This document shows positions 1 through 5,616 of a stretch of 5,616 nucleotides of DNA, piece by piece. Each line of letters starts with the position of its first letter. The stretch's first letter is position 1. A program made the position numbers and the translations under genes. Source of the DNA: Streptomycetaceae bacterium (GTDB lineage Bacteria > Actinomycetota > Actinomycetes > Nanopelagicales > Nanopelagicaceae); NCBI GenBank assembly GCA_027488165.1, contig JAIYCF010000133.1, positions 1-5,616 on the forward strand. The letters are read 5' to 3'. The notes under the pieces were generated by a model that worked only from the letters and a program-made list of their open reading frames with translations, was not told where the DNA came from and did not search any database.

Positions 1-444
1 ACAATTGCGCACCTTGCGATGACCTTTAACTTAATGCAACCGATTAGAGATCGAATCAAGTCAGGCATGCCAGTTTACGGATCGTGTGCAGGAATGATTC
101 TTCTGGCTGATCGAATAATTGATGGATCAGATGGTCAGCAGACTTTTGGTGGAATCGATATGACCGTGCGCCGAAATGCATTTGGTCGCCAAGTCGATTC
201 CTTCGAAAGTGATTTAGATTTTCAAGGCGTAAGCCTTCATGCCGTATTCATTCGCGCACCATGGGTTGAAGAAGTTGCCGCAAATGTTGAAGTTCTCTCT
301 TCAGTGAAGACTGCGCAAGGAACCCACGCAGTTGCGGTTCGACAAGGCAGGCTCTTGGCAACCTCGTTCCACCCTGAGTTAACTGGTGATTTACGCGTGC
401 ATCGCTACTTCTTTGATCAAGTCTGTACTGGCGCGATAAAGTAA
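1..444 (+). CDS. pdxT: PdxT, glutaminase subunit of pyridoxal 5'-phosphate synthase (5' partial)
   Basis: PdxT hydrolyses glutamine and passes the ammonia to PdxS, which builds PLP from a pentose phosphate and a triose phosphate; the complex is cytosolic. The reading frame is open from base 1 (TIAHLA precedes the first internal Met at 19), so the true start lies upstream. About 45-50 residues, including the expected GGES motif, are missing compared with the usual 190-200 residues. The visible 147 residues show a class I glutaminase: GSCAG with the nucleophile Cys at bases 85-87 (visible residue 29), the family signature around QTFGGIDMTVRRNAFGRQ, and the catalytic pair His (370-372) and Glu (376-378) in TSFHPEL. 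All three triad residues are present, so the enzyme looks intact. The stop is TAA. pdxS is expected just upstream, outside the window. yebC follows after 62 nt. Confidence 0.96.
   Translation, partial: TIAHLAMTFNLMQPIRDRIKSGMPVYGSCAGMILLADRIIDGSDGQQTFGGIDMTVRRNAFGRQVDSFESDLDFQGVSLHAVFIRAPWVEEVAANVEVLSSVKTAQGTHAVAVRQGRLLATSFHPELTGDLRVHRYFFDQVCTGAIK
413..442 (+). promoter_or_regulatory. Possible yebC promoter inside the pdxT 3' end
   Basis: TTGATC (413-418, 4 of 6 matches to TTGACA) lies 18 nt before TAAAGT (437-442), which fits the actinobacterial -10 pattern TAnnnT. The predicted transcription start would be near base 449, giving a leader of roughly 58 nt before yebC. Both elements are inside pdxT coding sequence and are short, so a chance match is quite possible. 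Read-through from pdxT is the alternative. Confidence 0.25.
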
Positions 445-495
445 GCGAATTGAATAAGGCGGCCAGCAAGCGCTGCTCAACGAGAGTGAAAGTTT

Positions 496-499
496 GAGG
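496..499 (+). promoter_or_regulatory. Shine-Dalgarno site of yebC
   Basis: GAGG lies 7 nt before the ATG at 507. This supports that start, which also gives the universal YebC N-terminus MSGHSKW. Its presence contrasts with ruvC and secD, which lack a clear site. Confidence 0.7.
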
Positions 500-506
500 T
501 TTAGCC

Positions 507-1259
507 ATGTCAGGCCATTCCAAATGGGCAACGACAAAGCATAAGAAAGCGATCATTGATAGCCGTCGCGCAAAGAACTTCGCGAAGTTAATCAAGGCGA
601 TCGAAGTTGCATCACGCAACGGTGGTCCAGATGTTGATGGAAACCCAACTCTCTTCGATGCGATTGCAAAGGCTAAGAAGAATTCCATGCCAGCAGACAA
701 CATCGAACGCGCTGTAAAGCGCGGTGCTGGACTTGAATCCGGCGGTTCTGATTGGCAGACGATTATGTATGAAGGTTATGGCCCAAATGGCGTAGCAATC
801 ATGATCGAATGTTTATCTGATAACCGTAATCGCGCTGCCTCGGAAGTTCGTGTAGCAGTTACTCGCAATGGTGGATCGATGGCGGATCCTGGATCGGTTT
901 CTTATCTCTTTAATCGCAAAGGCGTAATTATTATCGCAAAGGCTGATTCCGTTACCGAGGAGAGAATTCTCGAGGCGGTACTTGAAGCCGGAGCCGAAGA
1001 AGTAAACGATTTGGGCGAATCATTTGAGGTTGTCTGTGAAGCTAGCGATTTAGTTGCGGTACGCACGGCGCTACAGAACTCCGGCCTTGATTACGAATCT
1101 GCTGATTCATCATTCTTGCCCTCGATGTCGATTCCCTTGGATGCCGAAGGCGCAACTAAGGTATTTGAACTCATCGATGCCATCGAAGAGTTAGATGATG
1201 TGCAGAATGTTTACAGTAACTTCGATGTCTCCGATGAGGTTATGGCGAGCCTTTCCTAG
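507..1259 (+). CDS. yebC: YebC/PmpR family protein (TACO1 family)
   Basis: This is a 250-residue protein, the usual family length. The start gives the invariant N-terminus MSGHSKWATTKHKKA (residues 1-15), followed by NPTLFDAIAKAKK (46-58), NIERAVKRG (65-73), YEGYGPNGVA (88-97), CLSDNRNRA (102-110) and ADPGSVSYLFNRKG (126-139). Together these cover all three structural domains. Established knowledge: the family was long annotated as DNA-binding transcriptional regulators (PmpR). More recent work links several members, like mitochondrial TACO1, to translation and relief of ribosome stalling at proline-rich stretches. The sequence cannot decide which applies here. yebC next to the ruv genes is a very common bacterial arrangement, but it does not prove a role in recombination. 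It is 62 nt after pdxT and 33 nt before ruvC. The stop is TAG. Confidence 0.97.
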   Translation: MSGHSKWATTKHKKAIIDSRRAKNFAKLIKAIEVASRNGGPDVDGNPTLFDAIAKAKKNSMPADNIERAVKRGAGLESGGSDWQTIMYEGYGPNGVAIMIECLSDNRNRAASEVRVAVTRNGGSMADPGSVSYLFNRKGVIIIAKADSVTEERILEAVLEAGAEEVNDLGESFEVVCEASDLVAVRTALQNSGLDYESADSSFLPSMSIPLDAEGATKVFELIDAIEELDDVQNVYSNFDVSDEVMASLS

Positions 1260-1278
1260 CTCTTAGCGGACTCGGACA

Positions 1279-1292
1279 TAGGCTTTGAAGTT
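1279..1292 (+). promoter_or_regulatory. Possible -10 element directly before ruvC
   Basis: TAGGCT (1279-1284) fits the actinobacterial -10 pattern TAnnnT and ends 8 nt before the ruvC ATG, the same distance as the TAGACT element before secD. I find no good -35 hexamer at 16-18 nt upstream. The only ribosome-binding candidate is a weak AGG at 1280-1282, which overlaps the hexamer. A leaderless or very short-leader ruvC transcript is possible but not shown. Confidence 0.3.
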
Positions 1293-1847
1293 ATGAGCCA
1301 AGCAACGCTGAGAGTTTTGGGTATCGACCCAGGCCTAACGCGCTGCGGTATTGGCGTTATTGAAGGTCTTCCGGGATCGCCACTTAAGTTGATTAGCGTC
1401 GGAGTCATCAAAACTCCAAGTGATAATCCGTTGGAGCAAAGACTCTTGCAACTTGAAGAAGAGTTCACAAATTGGGTTAGTAAATATCAGCCAGATCGAA
1501 TTGCGGTAGAGCGAGTCTTTTCACAACACAATGTTCGTACCGTCATGGGAACGGGACAAGCCGCCGGTATCGCACTTCTAGTTGCGGCAAGAGCGGGCAT
1601 CCCCGTTGTTATGCACACACCCAGTGAAGTCAAGGCTGCGGTTACTGGTTCTGGTCGCGCAAATAAGGTGCAAGTAGCCGAGATGGTAAAGAGATTACTT
1701 TCCTTAACTGAGATACCAAAGCCAGTCGATAGCACCGATGCTTTAGCGTTGGCGATCTGTCATATTTGGCGCGGTGGCGGCAATAGCAAAATCGAATCGG
1801 CTCTAGCTGCTGAAAAAGTACGTTTGGCAAAGTTGGTTCGCAAATGA
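1293..1847 (+). CDS. ruvC: RuvC, Holliday junction resolvase (crossover junction endodeoxyribonuclease)
   Basis: RuvC is a homodimeric, metal-dependent nuclease that makes paired nicks in Holliday junctions held open by RuvAB, completing recombinational repair. The protein has 184 residues, slightly longer than the E. coli enzyme. The RNase H-like fold shows all four catalytic acids: Asp12 in LGIDPG, Glu73 in AVERVF, and Asp146 and Asp149 in VDSTDALALAICH (equivalent to E. coli D7, E66, D138 and D141). The FSQHN and TGQAAG segments and the TPSEVKAAVTGSGRANK segment (109-125) are also family-typical. ATG 1293 is the only usable start, because no start codon lies between it and the in-frame TAG at 1257. 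No strong Shine-Dalgarno site is visible. The TGA stop overlaps the ruvA ATG, suggesting translational coupling. I see no LexA-type GAAC-N4-GTTC box upstream. Confidence 0.98.
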   Translation: MSQATLRVLGIDPGLTRCGIGVIEGLPGSPLKLISVGVIKTPSDNPLEQRLLQLEEEFTNWVSKYQPDRIAVERVFSQHNVRTVMGTGQAAGIALLVAARAGIPVVMHTPSEVKAAVTGSGRANKVQVAEMVKRLLSLTEIPKPVDSTDALALAICHIWRGGGNSKIESALAAEKVRLAKLVRK

Positions 1848-2449
1848 TCTCACTAGTTAACGGAGTAGTTCGTTCGATTGCCTTAGATAAGGTCATTGTT
1901 GAAGTTGGCGGAGTTGGTTTATCGCTTGCAATAACGCAGAAGACATCTGCCCAGTTAAATATCGGCGTGCCAGTTCAGTTGTTTACTACTTTGGTGGTCC
2001 GCGAGGATGCCTTGACGCTTTATGGATTCCTAGAAAATGGAGACCGCGTTCTGTTTGAACTAGTTCAAACAGTTAGTGGTATCGGTCCAAAGGTTGCGCT
2101 ATCAATTGTCTCTGCGCTTTCGCCATCACAGTTAGCGATAGCTATCTCGCAGGAAGATATCTCTGCTATCGAAAAAGTGCCCGGAATCGGTCGCAAAGGT
2201 GCGCAGCGTTTGATTCTCGAATTAAAGGGAAAGCTAACGGATTTTGGAACGACATCGAAGACTGATCGCCATCAACCAGTTTGGCGCGAGCAGTTAACTA
2301 GCGCTCTTGTCTCGCTTGGATTTAACGCGAAAGATTCTGACGCTGCTATTTCGCAAGTTGTAGCGCGGTTAGCTGAAGATGGAGTTGATGCGCAGAACCT
2401 TGAGTTATCTGATCTTCTAAAGCGCGCTCTCTCCCAGGGTGGACGTTAA
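1844..2449 (+). CDS. ruvA: RuvA, Holliday junction DNA-binding protein
   Basis: RuvA tetramers hold the four-way junction in a flat square and load RuvB rings for branch migration. The length, 201 residues, matches the family (E. coli 203). The order is an N-terminal OB-fold (about 1-63) with the acidic pin Glu54-Asp55 in VVREDAL. Next come two helix-hairpin-helix motifs, SGIGPKVAL (78-86) and PGIGRKGAQRLILELKGK (113-130). A linker at about 132-145 is followed by domain III (about 146-200), which contacts RuvB and contains LVSLGF. The start codon overlaps the ruvC stop as ATGA, and no good Shine-Dalgarno site precedes it, so re-initiation by ribosomes leaving ruvC is likely. The stop is TAA at 2447-2449. 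ruvB begins one base later. Confidence 0.98.
   Translation: MISLVNGVVRSIALDKVIVEVGGVGLSLAITQKTSAQLNIGVPVQLFTTLVVREDALTLYGFLENGDRVLFELVQTVSGIGPKVALSIVSALSPSQLAIAISQEDISAIEKVPGIGRKGAQRLILELKGKLTDFGTTSKTDRHQPVWREQLTSALVSLGFNAKDSDAAISQVVARLAEDGVDAQNLELSDLLKRALSQGGR
2437..2442 (+). promoter_or_regulatory. Likely ribosome-binding site deciding the ruvB start
   Basis: GGGTGG, a one-mismatch Shine-Dalgarno core (GGxGG), ends 8 nt before the GTG at 2451. It overlaps the competing upstream GTG at 2439, which has no purine-rich site before it. This favours 2451 as the start. The site lies inside the last codons of ruvA. Confidence 0.5.
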
Positions 2450-2450
2450 A

Positions 2451-3527
2451 GTGGCTAAAGATCCGGGCGAAGAGCGCTTGGTTACACCAGAGTTTTCACA
2501 GGATGATTCAGCTGCCGAGCATGCGCTACGCCCCAAGACTCTTGACGATTTTATTGGCCAACATCGTGTTCGGGATCAGATTGATGTTTTGTTATCGGCT
2601 GCCCGTTCTCGTGGCTCAGCGGCAGACCACATCTTGCTCAGTGGTCCGCCCGGACTTGGAAAGACAACTCTGGCTCTTATTTTGGCCAGTGAGATGCAAA
2701 CACCTATTCGCATAACTAGCGGTCCAGCAATTACTCACGCCGGTGATTTGGCCGCGATTTTATCTTCACTGGTTGAAGGAGAAATTCTTTTCTTAGATGA
2801 GATCCATCGTTTACCAAGGCCTGCGGAAGAACTTCTTTACTTAGCGATGGAAGACTTCCGAGTTGATGTTGTTGTTGGTAAAGGTCCAGGTGCAACAGCC
2901 ATACCGTTGCAACTGCCGAGATTTACTTTAGTTGGTGCAACAACGCGCGCAGGTTTGCTGCCAAGCCCCCTAAGAGATCGATTCGGATTCACGGCGCAGT
3001 TAGATTTTTATGAATCTTCAGAACTTGCTGAAGTAATTAGGCGCAGCGCTGCTTTATTGCAGCTAGATATTGAGGAAGCTGCGGTTCTAGAAGTTGCGGG
3101 AAGATCCCGCGGAACCCCGCGCATCGCAAACCGCTTACTTCGTAGAGTTCGCGATTATGCACAAGTGCGTTCTAGTGGTGGCGCAAAAGCCAAGGCTGCG
3201 AATTCATTAACGCACTCGGATGCGATGGCGGCGTTGGAAATGTATGAAGTTGATGAGAAAGGTTTAGATCGCTTAGATCGCTCAGTTCTGACTGCGCTAA
3301 TCGAGCGATTCAATGGTGGACCGGTAGGTCTTTCGACTCTGGCAATTGCAGTTGGAGAAGAGACCGAAACGGTCGAGGCGGTAGCAGAGCCTTTCTTGGT
3401 CAGAAATGGATTTATGGCGCGGACTCCGCGGGGGCGTATCGCAACCGAACTCGGTTGGCGTCATTTGGGACGTACGCCACCTGCTGGGGCTGCAACCCTT
3501 TTCGACACGCCTGCGCCTAACGCCTAG
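2451..3527 (+). CDS. ruvB: RuvB, Holliday junction branch-migration ATPase
   Basis: RuvB is the hexameric AAA+ motor that pulls DNA arms through the RuvA-bound junction. From GTG 2451 it has 358 residues. An alternative GTG at 2439 adds four residues (M-D-V-K) but has no ribosome-binding site. Motifs counted from 2451: ALRPKTLDDFIGQ (25-37), Walker A GPPGLGKT (65-72), Walker B LFLDEIH (113-119), sensor 1 GATT (162-165), SPLRDRFG with the arginine finger (172-179), and sensor 2 RGTPRIANR (220-228). A winged-helix DNA-binding domain follows at about 271-331, with GLDRLDR and FNGGPVGLSTLA. All key residues are present. It is about eight residues longer than I expect at 244-252 (GGAKAKAANS region). 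The TAG stop doubles as the first half of a putative secD -10 element. yajC, usual after ruvB in this cluster, is absent. Confidence 0.97.
   Translation: MAKDPGEERLVTPEFSQDDSAAEHALRPKTLDDFIGQHRVRDQIDVLLSAARSRGSAADHILLSGPPGLGKTTLALILASEMQTPIRITSGPAITHAGDLAAILSSLVEGEILFLDEIHRLPRPAEELLYLAMEDFRVDVVVGKGPGATAIPLQLPRFTLVGATTRAGLLPSPLRDRFGFTAQLDFYESSELAEVIRRSAALLQLDIEEAAVLEVAGRSRGTPRIANRLLRRVRDYAQVRSSGGAKAKAANSLTHSDAMAALEMYEVDEKGLDRLDRSVLTALIERFNGGPVGLSTLAIAVGEETETVEAVAEPFLVRNGFMARTPRGRIATELGWRHLGRTPPAGAATLFDTPAPNA
3442..3457. repeat. Short inverted repeat within the ruvB 3' end
   Basis: CAACCGA (3442-3448) and TCGGTTG (3451-3457) are perfect 7-bp inverted arms separated by AC. The element lies inside the ruvB codons for IATELGW and ends about 44 nt before the putative secD -35. 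It could be an operator-like site, but coding constraint and chance are sufficient explanations. It is too short, and lacks the T tract, for a terminator. Confidence 0.35.
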
Positions 3528-3530
3528 ACT
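3502..3530 (+). promoter_or_regulatory. Putative secD promoter giving a leaderless mRNA
   Basis: TCGACA (3502-3507, 5 of 6 matches to TTGACA) is separated by the ideal 17 nt from TAGACT (3525-3530), which matches the actinobacterial TAnnnT -10. The A of the secD ATG (3539) is 9 nt after the last base of the -10, so transcription beginning at or within two bases of the ATG is expected. No Shine-Dalgarno sequence lies in the 11-nt gap. The promoter is embedded in the last codons of ruvB, and its TAG is the ruvB stop codon. I infer a leaderless secDF transcript; read-through from ruvB may add to it. Confidence 0.65.
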
Positions 3531-3538
3531 CTGCTCTT

Positions 3539-5098
3539 ATGTCCACACCTACTAAAACTGTGAAGAGTTCTGCCCGCCCAGGGCGCGCCCTCCTGATCCT
3601 CGCCCTAATAATCTTTGGTCTGCTCGCTACGACCTTTATCCAAGGCGTTTCATCAGTTCGGTTAGGCCTCGATCTGCGCGGTGGAACTAGCGTCACGCTA
3701 CAACCGCGCGCATCAAATGATGCCAACAAGATTACTTCGGAAGCGATTGATCAGGCAGTTAACATTATTCGCCAACGCGTTGACTCAGTCGGTGTGGCTG
3801 AAAGCGAAGTTACCGCGCAAGGCAGCGGAACAAATCGTCAGATTGTTATCAACGTTCCAGGAGATAGCGGACGACGCGTCGTTGATCTAGTAGGTCAGAC
3901 AGCAGAACTTCGATTCCGCCAAGTTCTTGCCGAAGGTTCTGGTGCACCAACTCCGGCCGACACTGCAACTGCGGCAACGCCTGCAGCGGGCGTTAGTCCA
4001 GAGCTAAATGCGAAGTACGCGGCACTTGATTGCACAAACCCAGCGAACCGCGAAGGAACTGGCGCAGATAGCCCAGCAGAAACAATCGTTTCATGTTCAC
4101 GCGATGGGGGAGTTAAGTACATTCTCGCTCCTGCAGAAGTTCTCGGAACTCAAGTTTCATCTGCTGAAGCAGGTTATGACCCACAACAAGGTTTAGCCTG
4201 GTTTGTTTCTCTAACTTTTGATGGCGATGGCACAAAAGCGTTTGGCTCTCTAACAAATCGCGTAACTTCATTGCCTTCACCACTTAACCAAGTGGCCATT
4301 GTTCTTGACGGTTTAGTAGTTTCAGCCCCTCGTATCAATGAAGCGATTCCATCAGGTAATGCGCAGATCACTGGTTCGTTCTCACAAGTTGAAGCACAGG
4401 ATCTATCAAATGTTCTTAAGTACGGTGCACTTCCGCTCGCCTTCGATCGTGGTGAAGTACAACAAGTCTCTCCAACACTTGGAGCTGATCAGCTAAACGC
4501 CGGTCTATTGGCTGGTGCGCTCGGTCTTGGCTTGGTACTCATCTACTCACTTCTTTACTACCGTGGACTCGGAATAGTGGTTGTGGGTTCACTCGCGATT
4601 GCTGCTGCAATTGTTTACCTACTCTTCCTAGTTCTTGGCGAAACAATTGGCTTCACTCTGACGCTGGCAGGTATTGCCGGTGCGATTACCGCGATCGGTG
4701 TAACCGCTGACTCATTTATCGTTTACTTCGAACGTATTCGTGATGAAGTTCGTGAAGGTCGCTCAATTCGCTCAGCAGTTGAAAGTGGATGGGCAAAGGC
4801 GCGCCACACTATTTTGGTGGCGGATGCTGTTTCTCTGATCGCCGCAGCGTTGCTCTACTTCTTCGCAGTCGGCGGAGTTCGTGGATTTGCTTTCACATTG
4901 GGACTCACCACTCTCGTGGATTTGATTATCGTCTTCTTCTTCACGAAGCCGATGGTCACTCTTCTAGCAGGAATGAAGTTCTTCTCATCTGGCCATCGTT
5001 TCTCAGGTCTATCGCCTAGAAGCATCGGTATGAAGAATTATCGAACTGCATCAACCCCAACTGATTCAACCAATTCTGTTTCTACATTGGAGGCATAA
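3539..5098 (+). CDS. secD: SecD, protein translocase subunit (SecDF complex)
   Basis: SecD works with SecF in the membrane, using the proton gradient to help pull secreted proteins out of the SecYEG channel. It has 519 residues, on the short side for Actinobacteria. TM1 is at about 17-37 after a basic N-terminus. LGLDLRGGT (42-50) is the family's D1 signature. A large external P1 domain extends to about residue 315 and contains an Ala/Thr/Pro-rich stretch (about 132-156) and two cysteines (165 and 186). TM2-TM6 lie at roughly 321-341, 344-366, 370-396, 422-444 and 450-477. TM4 carries the actinobacterial form GVTADSFIVYFERIRDE (387-403), with Asp391 matching E. coli Asp519 of the proton path. 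ATG 3539 is the only start, because an in-frame TAA lies at 3518 with no start codon between. secF follows after 3 nt. Confidence 0.97.
   Translation: MSTPTKTVKSSARPGRALLILALIIFGLLATTFIQGVSSVRLGLDLRGGTSVTLQPRASNDANKITSEAIDQAVNIIRQRVDSVGVAESEVTAQGSGTNRQIVINVPGDSGRRVVDLVGQTAELRFRQVLAEGSGAPTPADTATAATPAAGVSPELNAKYAALDCTNPANREGTGADSPAETIVSCSRDGGVKYILAPAEVLGTQVSSAEAGYDPQQGLAWFVSLTFDGDGTKAFGSLTNRVTSLPSPLNQVAIVLDGLVVSAPRINEAIPSGNAQITGSFSQVEAQDLSNVLKYGALPLAFDRGEVQQVSPTLGADQLNAGLLAGALGLGLVLIYSLLYYRGLGIVVVGSLAIAAAIVYLLFLVLGETIGFTLTLAGIAGAITAIGVTADSFIVYFERIRDEVREGRSIRSAVESGWAKARHTILVADAVSLIAAALLYFFAVGGVRGFAFTLGLTTLVDLIIVFFFTKPMVTLLAGMKFFSSGHRFSGLSPRSIGMKNYRTASTPTDSTNSVSTLEA
5089..5093 (+). promoter_or_regulatory. 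Strong Shine-Dalgarno site of secF
   Basis: GGAGG, the best ribosome-binding site in the window, lies 8 nt before the secF ATG at 5102. It overlaps the last codons of secD. It fixes the secF start and shows that this organism does use Shine-Dalgarno initiation for downstream operon genes, which makes its absence before secD more telling. Confidence 0.85.
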
Positions 5099-5101
5099 GC
5101 C

Positions 5102-5616
5102 ATGGCAAAACTTTCAGGTCTTGGTGGTCGACTTTATTCAGGAGAGACTTCATTTAACATCATCGGCAATCGTCGCCGTTGGTACTCAGTCTCGGCAGTA
5201 TTCATTCTGCTCTCAATAGGTGCGCTCTTTATCCAAGGGCTACATCTAGGAATCGAATTCAAGGGTGGTTCTTCGTACACCGTAAATAAGACAGGCACGA
5301 CTATCCAGCAAGCTCGTGATGCAATGGCACCGGTTGATCTACCAGGCGAAATCATCGTTCAAAAAATTGGCGACGATAAGATAAAGATTCAAACAGGTGC
5401 GCTATCTGCAGCTCAATCAGCTGCTGTCGAGTCAGCTCTCTCAGTTGCCTTCAACGTGCCTATCGAATCTATCGACACTCAGCTCGTCGGTCCTTCATGG
5501 GGTAAAGAGATTACGAAAAAGGCCCTTTACGGACTCGTCGCATTTTTGATCGTAATCATGATCTTCTTAACGATGATCTTCGAACCGAAGATGGCGATCT
5601 CTGCAATCGTTGCAGT
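5102..5616 (+). CDS. secF: SecF, protein translocase subunit (3' partial)
   Basis: SecF is the partner of SecD in the proton-driven accessory complex of the Sec translocon. The frame is open from ATG 5102 to the window end, giving 171 full codons plus two bases; a complete SecF has roughly 300-400 residues, so about half is missing. The start gives MAKLSGLGGRLYSGETSF, matching actinobacterial SecF N-termini (LYxGExSFxxxGxRRRWY). TM1 is at about 28-46, followed by the SecF signature LGIEFKGGSSY (49-59). A small external P4 domain (about 60-128) and the conserved VGPSWGKEITKKAL (129-142) lead into TM2 at about 142-160. The arginine expected to pair with SecD Asp391 lies beyond the window. The 3-nt gap after secD and the strong ribosome-binding site indicate co-transcription with secD. 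Confidence 0.96.
   Translation, partial: MAKLSGLGGRLYSGETSFNIIGNRRRWYSVSAVFILLSIGALFIQGLHLGIEFKGGSSYTVNKTGTTIQQARDAMAPVDLPGEIIVQKIGDDKIKIQTGALSAAQSAAVESALSVAFNVPIESIDTQLVGPSWGKEITKKALYGLVAFLIVIMIFLTMIFEPKMAISAIVA

Noticed and set aside
460..480. Weak stem AGCA/TGCT in the pdxT-yebC gap considered as a terminator
   Set aside because: The stem is 4 bp with mismatched flanks and no following T run.
248..703. A 151-codon open frame on the minus strand across the end of pdxT and start of yebC
   Set aside because: It runs antisense to two clearly conserved genes, has no recognisable family features and no ribosome-binding site that I can see. It is a shadow frame.
1487..1896. Minus-strand open frames opposite ruvC and the ruvA start
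   Set aside because: They are antisense to RuvC codons that encode catalytic and family motifs, and their translations resemble no family.
2138..2153. Palindromic GATAGCTATC within ruvA
   Set aside because: It lies in coding sequence between the two helix-hairpin-helix motifs with no promoter nearby; chance and codon choice explain it.
3096..3110. GC-rich hairpin GCGGGA-AGA-TCCCGC inside ruvB
   Set aside because: It is only 6 bp, has no T tract, lies in the middle of the gene and encodes the conserved sensor 2 region; a terminator there makes no sense.
4008..4196. Short plus-strand open frame inside secD in another frame
   Set aside because: It is fully inside the secD P1 domain, out of frame, and has no independent support as a gene.
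1..5616. Search for a novel defence, mobile or biosynthetic system
   Set aside because: All seven genes belong to well-known housekeeping families with intact key residues, and gaps are at most 62 nt, leaving no room for unexplained elements.

Overview
The window is a compact run of housekeeping genes, all on the + strand: pdxT (5' end cut off by the window edge), yebC, ruvC, ruvA, ruvB, secD, secF (3' end cut off). The order pdxT-yebC-ruvCAB-(yajC)-secD-secF is, from established knowledge, typical of Actinobacteria. SecD supports this with the actinobacterial TM4 variant TADSFIVYFERI, where E. coli SecD has VDANVLIFERI. By eye the base composition is only mid-40s to about 50% GC, low for the phylum. 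Gaps are very short (ATGA overlap, 1, 3, 11, 33 and 62 nt) and the proteins are family-sized or slightly short. I infer a streamlined, moderate-GC actinobacterium, for example a freshwater planktonic lineage of the acI/Nanopelagicales or Luna type. I cannot fix the taxon by inspection.

Layout: 1-444 is the C-terminal three quarters of the PdxT glutaminase subunit of PLP synthase. 507-1259 is YebC. 1293-3527 holds the complete Holliday-junction machinery: RuvC nuclease, RuvA junction binder and RuvB motor. ruvC and ruvA overlap by ATGA, and ruvB starts essentially at the ruvA stop. 3539-5098 is SecD and 5102-5616 is the first 171 codons of SecF; together they form the proton-driven membrane accessory of the Sec translocon. 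No gap reaches 300 bases. I see no RNA genes, mobile elements, CRISPR arrays or terminators.

The functional blocks are independent (cofactor synthesis, translation/regulation, recombination repair, protein export) but lie head to tail and are probably partly co-transcribed. The most interesting signal is regulatory. A promoter-like sequence (TCGACA, 17-nt spacer, TAGACT) at the end of ruvB uses the ruvB stop codon as the first half of its -10 element. It sits 8 nt before the secD ATG, which has no Shine-Dalgarno sequence, so secD is probably read from a leaderless mRNA. ruvC has a similar TAnnnT element at the same distance. The usual yajC is missing between ruvB and secD. Nothing here looks like an undescribed biological system; the findings are modest points about gene expression and small protein differences.
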